A program made the translations under genes and the position numbers. From Siphonodentalium dalli (lineage: Eukaryota; Mollusca; Scaphopoda; Gadilida; Siphonodentaliidae): DNA of 64,000 bases. Positions 57,088-64,000 of the stretch are shown piece by piece. The notes under the pieces were generated by a model that saw only the letters and a program-made list of their open reading frames with translations, did no database searches and was not told the origin of the DNA. The stretch is from NCBI GenBank assembly GCA_032622095.1, contig CP136063.1, positions 220,365,982 to 220,429,981 on the forward strand, in the 5' to 3' direction. Position 1 is the first letter of the stretch. Each line of letters starts with the position of its first letter.

Positions 57088-57402
57088 GGGGATTAGATAC
57101 GCCCCTGTATATATCGGATGGCCAACTATGGTAACGACTGTGACTGAGTGATCAACAGACAATGCCTGTGATTACGCACGCGCTATTATATGCGCGTGAG
57201 TGAACTGTGAATGTGACTGCGTGTGCTTGTGTTATTGAAGTCAGATTGTGATTATGTAGCTGATAGTAAAGGTGATATATGCAGTACTTCGTTTGTCCGA
57301 CTTCTTCGATCTTCCCGATATTTATCCGTACTTCCCGACATTTGGTCCCTCGAACCGGATCCTGGACACAACATGACTTCGACAAAAGAACCCACATAAT
57401 TA

Positions 57403-58041
57403 ATGGCATGGACAAATTTGTTCGACGATACGATAGAGTTAGTTGACCAGGCCGACATTCTTATGGACTTGCGATCACTTGAGTACGCAAAGGAACTCAC
57501 AACTGTCCAAGAGATGATCAGAACGAATGTTAAAACCCTCGGTCGATCGTCATGGGATCTGATCAAACAGATAGATGATGATGATGTGTATCGCAGAGAT
57601 GCGGATTTGATAGAGGATGCTATGCGCGGCGTGCGAGACAGACTTCAAATGATTGGACAGTATCTTGATGGATATCTAGATATCAGAGAAACGTGTGCAA
57701 CAGAACTTATCCGGTATTTCCCGACTAGCGAGGCAGTTTCTCAAATGTGTTCTGTCTCAGCTTCGCACAACATAATTTCAACTGACCTTCCAGTGGATAT
57801 TGGTATCAAACCAGTCGATACAGAGATATTGAAAACTGCATGTGCTTCGGCCGTTCATGAATATCTAGCCTCTTCGGATAGTACTGTTTCAATCTCAGCG
57901 GTTGCTGCACAAACTCCCGACAGCCCGATATCTCCTCAGGCGGACCCTCATGTATCTGGATCAGGCAGTTCGATATCCGTCGATGATCAACCAGCTCCAC
58001 CCAGCATGTATGCCCAGACGACACCTTGTATATTGCACTGA
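57403..58041 (+). CDS. LINE ORF1-like protein, 212 aa
   Basis: The frame opens at an ATG just after the presumed 5' UTR and directly precedes the endonuclease and RT region. The protein is acidic and probably helical in its first two-thirds (IDDDDVYRRDADLIEDAMRG). A Ser/Pro-rich tail (QTPDSPISPQADPH) follows. No zinc knuckle, RRM or esterase motif is visible. Position and orientation suggest an ORF1 product that binds RNA or chaperones the retrotransposition particle, but no sequence motif proves this. It overlaps the next frame by about 140 bases. Confidence 0.5.
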   Translation: MAWTNLFDDTIELVDQADILMDLRSLEYAKELTTVQEMIRTNVKTLGRSSWDLIKQIDDDDVYRRDADLIEDAMRGVRDRLQMIGQYLDGYLDIRETCATELIRYFPTSEAVSQMCSVSASHNIISTDLPVDIGIKPVDTEILKTACASAVHEYLASSDSTVSISAVAAQTPDSPISPQADPHVSGSGSSISVDDQPAPPSMYAQTTPCILH

Positions 58042-58375
58042 AAAAAAATCTGTGTCATCTGACACATTAATTTGTCCTCAGAATCTAGGTCATCTAACAA
58101 TCAAAACTAAAACTAACGCCACGTTCACAAGAGACGGAGTAGCCATAATGATACGAAAAGACTTGCTCAACAGATGTACAGTGATCGATCTACCACACGA
58201 ATGGTGCGCAGGCATCATCTTCAACGTTTCCCCCAGCATGTCACTGGCATTCATTCAAGTATATATGCCAAACACAAACCATGGAGATGACGAATTTCAG
58301 AAGTTGGACATTTATTCCATGCTATCACAAGAAAGTTCTGTTATTTTAATGGGTGATTTCAACGTACACCTATAG
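58042..58375 (+). pseudogene. LINE endonuclease, N-truncated, in-frame stop
   Basis: Frame 2 reads GVAIMIRKDLLNRC, then AFIQVYMPN and VILMGDFNVHL, which are middle motifs of APE-type LINE endonucleases. It then stops at TAG (58373-58375). The same frame continues at once as IGDARGENLP and later TTIDHIFIP and SNHLPV, the C-terminal endonuclease motifs. The N-terminal motifs (catalytic Asn and Glu) are absent. An A8 run near 58041 may mark where a deletion joined ORF1 to this domain. Confidence 0.7.
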
Positions 58376-61375
58376 ATAGGAGATGCCAGAGGTGAAAATC
58401 TCCCCACGCGTCACTCGTTCCGTTCTATGGTTATGAATACATTCTCCAAAGACACATGCATGTGGTCTACTGTTTGTTCGCCTTCGTGCAAGGGACCACG
58501 ATTCACATTCTTTCCTTTCGCTGCAGTGGCCAGTCCAACCACTATTGATCATATCTTCATACCAGAATGTATGGTACATTTGGTATCGTCATGTCGCGTC
58601 TTGGATGATGTACCATCGAATGTGTCAAACCATCTGCCTGTGACATGTGCCATTACCGTGGACATGTATGACCACCAAACCACAGCCACCCACAAACACA
58701 TCCGCACTGTGTATAAATGGAAAGGTGGTGACACTCAGGGATACCGTATAATCCTGAATACGGCGTGCTCCGAGATGTTAAAGCGACATATCGTTGACAA
58801 TTCTGACGTTGATAAATTGTACGCGGATGTTGTATCCTCACTCCATGAGGCTGCCCTGTCAGCTATTGGTGAACGAAAGTTCCAGACACACACGAAGCCC
58901 TACTGGAATTCTGACCTATCTTCGCTACAACAAAATGTGAAAGCAAACCGTTCAAAGTGGTTATTGTCTGGGAAAAAACATTCTACGGAATCAAGTGATT
59001 ATCTGAACTACAAGGACTCAAAACGTCGATTTCGGCGGGTTCTAAGGATAGCCGTGCGCAATCACGAGCAAAAATTCCTGTTAGATGTTGAAACTGCAGC
59101 AAACGAAAATCCCACTCGTTTCTGGAAAATGACGAAGTCTAAAACTAACTCCCATGCAGTTACGAGTGGTATGGATTTCGGAAATGGTATGTGTAAAGAG
59201 CCTAGTGCGATCTTATCAGGCTGGAAATGCTATTTTGAGAACTTATACACTCCCACAGTACACGGTGATCCCGAGTTCAACAAATTCATTACCAACAGCC
59301 TCTCTTCGGAATTCGATCCCTCCTGCATAAATTATGACTCGACAGTATTTTGCAATGAAATTATGTCAGAAGATGTCAATGCTCAAATAAAAAACATGAA
59401 GAAAAACAAATCATCGGGTCCGGATGGTATTGCTAACGAGCACCTGATATTTTCTTCTAAACTCATGGTGTCAGTGATTTGTAAACTCTTCAATGGTATT
59501 CTTTCACGGGAATGGATTCCCACGGTTATGAAATCTGGTATCATTATTCCTCTGCACAAAGGCGACCCGAAGCCGCGGACTAAGCCAGACAGTTATCGTG
59601 CAATCACACTTCTCTCCTCATTGTATAAACTATTCGAGTCGGTCATCTTACACAGATTTCTGAAAAGTCCATCCCTTAATAAATTTCCACATGCTCTGCA
59701 ATTCGGATTTCAGAAGGGAGTCAGCTGCACTATGACGTCATTCATTGTGCAAGAAGCTATACACTTTGCACGCGACAACCACTCCAAAGCTTATGTTTGC
59801 TACCTTGACTCTGCAAAGGCATTTGACTGCGTTTGGCACGAGGGCCTCCTGTACAAACTGAACAACCTCGGATTCAATGGGAAAATACTTCGGATAATCC
59901 GCAACATGTACTCAAATTGCGCTAGCCGTGTGCTCCATAATGGTGATTTGTCAGAGTCATTTGAAATTCGTCAAGGAACAAGACAAGGGGCCGTAACATC
60001 GCCTTTTTTCTACTTGACATTCATTGACGATCTCTTGTCTACTCTGGAAGTTTCAGATCAAGTTGCATCTATTGGCAATATCAACACTACCTCACCAACA
60101 ACTGCAGATGATATTACTATAGTTTCCCTCACAAAAGCTGGTTTGGACAACTTGATGAAAATCTGCTTCAACTACAGCAAGAAATGGCGCTTCTGTTTTT
60201 CAAAATCTAAGAGTTCCGTTGTCGTATACAACGAAACGAAACAACAACACACAAACCAACAAAGATCGTGGGTTCTTGGGAATGACACGATCGATGAAAG
60301 CACCGACTGTCGCCATCTGGGATTTTCTCAAGGAAAATTCGGCAACACTGTTAACCGTGCTACAAATATATCTGAAGTGTTGAGAAAAACATACTTCTCT
60401 ATCGCTGGTAGGAAATCCTTAAGTATGTGCACCCCTCTCACAATGAATAATCTCCTACACACAGTTGTGCTTCCAAAGGCTCTTTATGGCGCTGAACTCC
60501 TATATTCAACAGGTGACAACGCTCTCTGCACAATTGAAAAGGGTCTACGTACATGTATAAAGCACATACAGAATCTTCCAACAAGGGCGAGCACAAACCT
60601 CTCACTCAGTCTCCTGTGTGTTTTACCGATGAGTCGCCAACTACATTTGAGAAAACTTCTCTTCCTCGGCGAACTTATCCACTTGCCTGCGACTCGAGAC
60701 TTTCCTTTACGAATTTTCATGAAAAACCTCTATATGCACAATTTATTCAATGTGAATACCACCGGGTATGTAAAAGACATCATCGATGTTCTTGAAGTGT
60801 ACAATCTGTCTTCTTATCTTCAAGAATTCTTATCTTCTGGATCCTTCCCAAAGAAGATCATTTGGAAGCAACTCGTTAAGTCGACCATAAGAGCCCACTA
60901 TTGTGATGCATGGACTTCAGCAGTGGGTGCCAATGGTCGCTCTTCTAATCTTCTCCTCATTCATAACCAGCCTCTCGCAGTCTGGAGTGTGTGGCGTCGT
61001 CTTGCTGCCCATCCTAACAGGAGTTTGGAACTGAAAAATCTTGCTAGACTTCTAAATAGATTGTTGTTCGAAAACAATGCCCGATGCATGCTGTGTGGCC
61101 ACACATATAACAATGAAATTGGACATATCACTGACTCGTGCAGATCTGCCACCATGTACAGACTCCGATATAATTACTGGTGTATGCTTATCGATAGCTT
61201 CGACATCCAACTATTTAGTTACCTGGATGCTCTCCCAAACGACCATTTAAATGCGCTGTTACTTGGCAGTACCCAGCTTGGTTGTCATATCCCGACTGAG
61301 TCATGGGAGCAGCTCATCATCGCATCTGCTGCATTTCTGTATGTTGGTTGTCAACTAATTCGCCCCGGAAGTTAA
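58376..61375 (+). CDS. LINE endonuclease C-terminus + reverse transcriptase
   Basis: The frame is open for about 1,000 codons; the first Met is at 58427 (982 aa). The endonuclease end (DHIF, SNHLPV) is followed by a basic linker. The RT core starts near residue 370 (SGIIIPLHKGDPK) and includes DSYRAITLLSSLYKL, motif A YLDSAKAFDCVW, motif B RQGTRQGAVTSP and motif C TTADDITI near residue 558. The C-terminus carries a CCHC-type knuckle, CMLCGHTYNNEIGHITDSC, near residue 886. It would reverse-transcribe its own RNA at a nicked target. Motif C has Thr where Phe or Tyr is usual before ADD. The RT frame is uninterrupted despite the broken endonuclease, which suggests a recent insertion. Confidence 0.88.
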   Translation: MGDARGENLPTRHSFRSMVMNTFSKDTCMWSTVCSPSCKGPRFTFFPFAAVASPTTIDHIFIPECMVHLVSSCRVLDDVPSNVSNHLPVTCAITVDMYDHQTTATHKHIRTVYKWKGGDTQGYRIILNTACSEMLKRHIVDNSDVDKLYADVVSSLHEAALSAIGERKFQTHTKPYWNSDLSSLQQNVKANRSKWLLSGKKHSTESSDYLNYKDSKRRFRRVLRIAVRNHEQKFLLDVETAANENPTRFWKMTKSKTNSHAVTSGMDFGNGMCKEPSAILSGWKCYFENLYTPTVHGDPEFNKFITNSLSSEFDPSCINYDSTVFCNEIMSEDVNAQIKNMKKNKSSGPDGIANEHLIFSSKLMVSVICKLFNGILSREWIPTVMKSGIIIPLHKGDPKPRTKPDSYRAITLLSSLYKLFESVILHRFLKSPSLNKFPHALQFGFQKGVSCTMTSFIVQEAIHFARDNHSKAYVCYLDSAKAFDCVWHEGLLYKLNNLGFNGKILRIIRNMYSNCASRVLHNGDLSESFEIRQGTRQGAVTSPFFYLTFIDDLLSTLEVSDQVASIGNINTTSPTTADDITIVSLTKAGLDNLMKICFNYSKKWRFCFSKSKSSVVVYNETKQQHTNQQRSWVLGNDTIDESTDCRHLGFSQGKFGNTVNRATNISEVLRKTYFSIAGRKSLSMCTPLTMNNLLHTVVLPKALYGAELLYSTGDNALCTIEKGLRTCIKHIQNLPTRASTNLSLSLLCVLPMSRQLHLRKLLFLGELIHLPATRDFPLRIFMKNLYMHNLFNVNTTGYVKDIIDVLEVYNLSSYLQEFLSSGSFPKKIIWKQLVKSTIRAHYCDAWTSAVGANGRSSNLLLIHNQPLAVWSVWRRLAAHPNRSLELKNLARLLNRLLFENNARCMLCGHTYNNEIGHITDSCRSATMYRLRYNYWCMLIDSFDIQLFSYLDALPNDHLNALLLGSTQLGCHIPTESWEQLIIASAAFLYVGCQLIRPGS

Positions 61376-61665
61376 AAGATGACATTCACATGACATTTGA
61401 TGCAATATGCCTCTCATGTGGACAATTTTCAACTATGATCTGGCCTCCTTGCCACCCGCATCTACAATGTTTTATCATATACTCGTTTTTACCTTGCCAT
61501 TCGTACAATGTACACACCTTTCCAATGTATGTATACAATGTCCTTCCTTGTAAATAGATGCTGGTGTATAGTCCACTTACAATGGTCTCGTTACCACATA
61601 TTTTCTGTAAATGATATGTATATATGCTCTTCATACTTGGAGGTCAATAAACAATAATAATATTT
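61376..61665 (+). other. LINE 3' UTR and tail
   Basis: These 290 bases without a frame follow the RT stop. They include a polyadenylation signal AATAAA at about 61648 and an AATAATAAT end, after which the sequence becomes ordinary AT-rich DNA. Confidence 0.65.
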
Positions 61666-62874
61666 GGGCCGACACAGGCGTTTTTCTAGGTGTGTCATAT
61701 GACCCGCCTTGATGGCAGATGTGTCGGTTCCGTTCAGGGATTTGACAACATGCACTTGTACTGATTGTCCAAAATCCAGAAATGCTGAAACTAATTAATT
61801 GGAAAACAAATTGAGTATAAAATACATGTGTATCAAACTTGAGACGCTTAGGATATTTGATACTGGGATAGTAATCTTTTTAAAGAAATTCTTTCACTTG
61901 TTCTGGTTTTGGCAAAAATTTATATAAGTCCATACGGTCTAAAGCCCTAAATCAAACTGACACACTTGGTTTCAAGGAGGGTTAGACCTGTGACATGGGC
62001 ATCACAACCCGATCACCTTGCAGCCAAATAAAAAAAAAGACTGTTTTTGGAATAGGCACATGTACACTGCAAGTAACATGATGGGCATGTATGGGTTATG
62101 CCAGCTAGATAATTCAAAACATAGTTCATATAGATGTAGTTTATTAAAAGTAACTAAATAATTATACATGTTTGTTATAAAATATAATACATATTTATTC
62201 CAAATATTCAATTACTTGAATTTACTTCATACCTGTATGGAAAACAAGATTTATTCTTCTCTATGTAATTTATTCTTGACTAACACTCAGCTAAGGATGT
62301 ATTAAATATTTATATTCTTCTGTGAAGTATTATATTAAGCGGTGTACATGTAGTACATAGGTGTCCTGAACAAAACTTGTTTGGTATACAATCACATGTA
62401 GAGAGTTTTGGCAAAATTCACAATAAGACTGGGTTAGAGCAGAAGTCATGTTATTGAGTTGTCCAGTTCACATGATCCAGATGACATCTCCAGATAATGT
62501 ACATGTATGTTGAATCTTGACAGTGGATACTCGATGACGCTTAATGCTGAATCTGAAAGAAATACATTAATAAATTTGAAATGGAATTATGTGGATGAAC
62601 AATTGTATGTAATACATTGCTTTGTGATCGTTGTGTTCCAGCTCAGTTACATGTAGGACTCTATTACATAGTGTCAATAGTGTGTACATACCGGGTAGGG
62701 CAAAATTTATAAATGAGCCATGCTGAACACCACACTTTGTATTTTTAGAAAGAATAACACGATCTTTCCCTAAATAATATATGACCATGGAATTAGGGAT
62801 GTTGTGCATGGATCCTGCATGGGGTGACCTTTTAAATAAATTCCTATACCAGGGGAAGCGGTCAGAATTAATAT
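61666..62874. other. Unassigned DNA after LINE
   Basis: AT-rich with several ATGTACATGT-like words. No frame with recognisable motifs. Confidence 0.3.
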
Positions 62875-63720
62875 GTAAATTTAACCAATTATTGATACAG
62901 TCAAATCAGTCATATTCCTAATTGTAGTTCGGTCTCCAGGATATTTATTTCTCACCGACACAGGGAGGAGGGGTGAGAACAAATATCTATGTCAGTATCA
63001 ATCAATTTATGGAAACTGTCAAATCGCTCAAGTTCATTAATGTGCTTCAGGCACCAGGATAAAATTTATATCTCCCTATAACAGTGGGGGGAATGTCAAA
63101 ACAAATATTTATGTCAATATCAACCAATTTATTGTTACCATCAAAGTGGTCATGTCATCTAAGGTTGCACGGTCACCAGGATAAAATTAAGTTGGGGGTG
63201 GGGGACAAATATCATTATCGACCAATTTATTGACCGTCAACTAATTGGCCAAGTCCATTAATGTGGTTCGGTCTGCAGTATAAAATTTACTTGTTACTAT
63301 CAACCAATTTATTGATACATCAAAGCGGTCATGTGACTTATGTCCAAATATTTATGTCATTATCAACCAATTTATTAATAGTCAAAGCAGGCATTCCAAC
63401 TAAGTTTGTTTGGTCACCCGGCCAGGATCAAATTTATTTTGGGGGTGGTCGAGTCAGAACAAATATTTATGGCATTATCAACCAATTTATTTGATACTGT
63501 TGATTAATTGGCCATGTCCATTGTGGTGCCATTAGCAACAATTTATTAACAACGGTACACAAATCGGTCAAATGACTCGTGTCTACTAAGGTTGTTCGGC
63601 CACCAGGATAATATTTATTTGGGGGGGGGGTGCCAGAACAAATATTTATGTCATTATCCAGCTGCATTATCAACCAATTTATTGATATCATCAAATAATT
63701 CGTTCTCGAGGATAACATTT
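62875..63720. repeat. Degenerate minisatellite (TCAACCAATTTATTGATA)
   Basis: About ten copies of TATCAACCAATTTATTGATA at spacings of 60-130 bases, alternating with GTTCGGTCACCAGGATAAAA and runs of G. The units are too diverged for a fixed period. The array continues past the MITE to the window end. Confidence 0.7.
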
Positions 63721-63736
63721 ACTGATCACCACGACA

Positions 63737-63847
63737 TAGTCCAAGTCTTCTCGTACTAAAACCAGCTAAGATATTCGGGATGGCTATATGCCATCATCTA
63801 GCCATCCCAATATCTTAGTTGGATTTAGTACGAGAAGACTTGGACTA
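63737..63847. mobile_element. 111-bp hairpin MITE with 9-bp target duplication
   Basis: TAGTCCAAGTCTTCTCGTAC pairs with its inverse at the right end over about 48 bp with few mismatches and a loop of about 13. ACCACGACA lies directly on both sides (63728-63736 and 63848-63856). A 9-bp duplication fits Mutator-type elements. The central part recurs at 63967-64000. Confidence 0.88.
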
Positions 63848-63966
63848 ACCACGACAGTGGGCGAGGGGTTGTCAGAACATATACATGTATTCAAGTCATT
63901 ATCAACCAATTTATTGATACGTCAAAGCAGTCATGCGATTCATGTCCGCTAAGATTGTTCGGTCAC

Positions 63967-64000
63967 TATATGCCATCATCTAGCCATCCCAATATCTTAG
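63967..64000. repeat. Second copy of hairpin-MITE interior, cut by window end
   Basis: 34 bases (TATATGCCATCATCTAGCCA and onward) match the loop and right arm of the 63.7-kb element. The rest lies outside the window. Confidence 0.7.

Larger units (their letters stand above)
57100..61665 (+). mobile_element. Non-LTR retrotransposon, nearly full length
   Basis: The element has an ORF1-like reading frame (57403-58041), a damaged APE-type endonuclease region and a long reverse-transcriptase ORF ending at 61375. A 3' UTR follows with AATAAA near 61648 and a short (AAT)n end. The 5' limit is uncertain: a MITE of the hairpin family ends near 57087. The clade could not be decided from motifs alone. 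An in-frame stop in the endonuclease and the missing endonuclease N-terminus suggest that this copy is dead. Confidence 0.85.

Overview
The window is animal nuclear DNA: AT-rich, intron-rich and packed with repeats, with spliceosomal GT-AG introns, LINE retrotransposons ending in AATAAA or (TATCT)n-type tails, dozens of foldback MITEs and several minisatellites. The one clear host gene is an animal-type GH18 chitinase, so an invertebrate (probably marine) is likely. I cannot name the species.

Layout. 1-15.2 kb: MITEs, a broken C2H2 zinc-finger exon (1.35-1.80 kb), two odd short-word arrays (GAACC/GGTTC at 4.5-5.1 kb, CCGAAT at 7.4-8.1 kb), a 5'-truncated LINE on the minus strand (8.3-9.0 kb), a perfect three-way-junction palindrome (9.3 kb) and a nested foldback (10.6-11.7 kb). 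15.2-28.8 kb: six exons of the chitinase gene on the minus strand, with matching splice phases. They cover the TIM barrel from strand 1 to strand 7. The signal-peptide exon and the last barrel and C-terminal exons were not found. Its introns hold a 46-bp minisatellite, a 66-bp minisatellite and a tandem array that copies the acceptor site of exon 5. 28.9-46 kb: MITEs, trinucleotide tracts, a 70-bp array in which every copy carries a GTAAGT donor-like site on the minus strand, and no convincing gene. 46.2-50.0 kb: a 3.8-kb satellite of about 80 near-identical 48-bp units. 50.4-57 kb: another composite MITE, a LINE relic, large dispersed repeats and one plausible terminal exon of an unrecognised gene (55.6 kb). 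57.1-61.7 kb: a nearly full-length non-LTR retrotransposon (ORF1-like ORF, damaged endonuclease, intact reverse transcriptase). 61.7-64 kb: a degenerate minisatellite and a 111-bp hairpin MITE with a perfect 9-bp target duplication.

The most unusual theme is a mobile palindromic module of about 67 bp (CCAATGCATTCTCTTATATATG and its mirror). It recurs some 18 times, usually as inverted pairs, inside elements with at least three unrelated outer termini. Apart from the chitinase exons there is no evidence that genes here work together; most of the window is transposon sediment.
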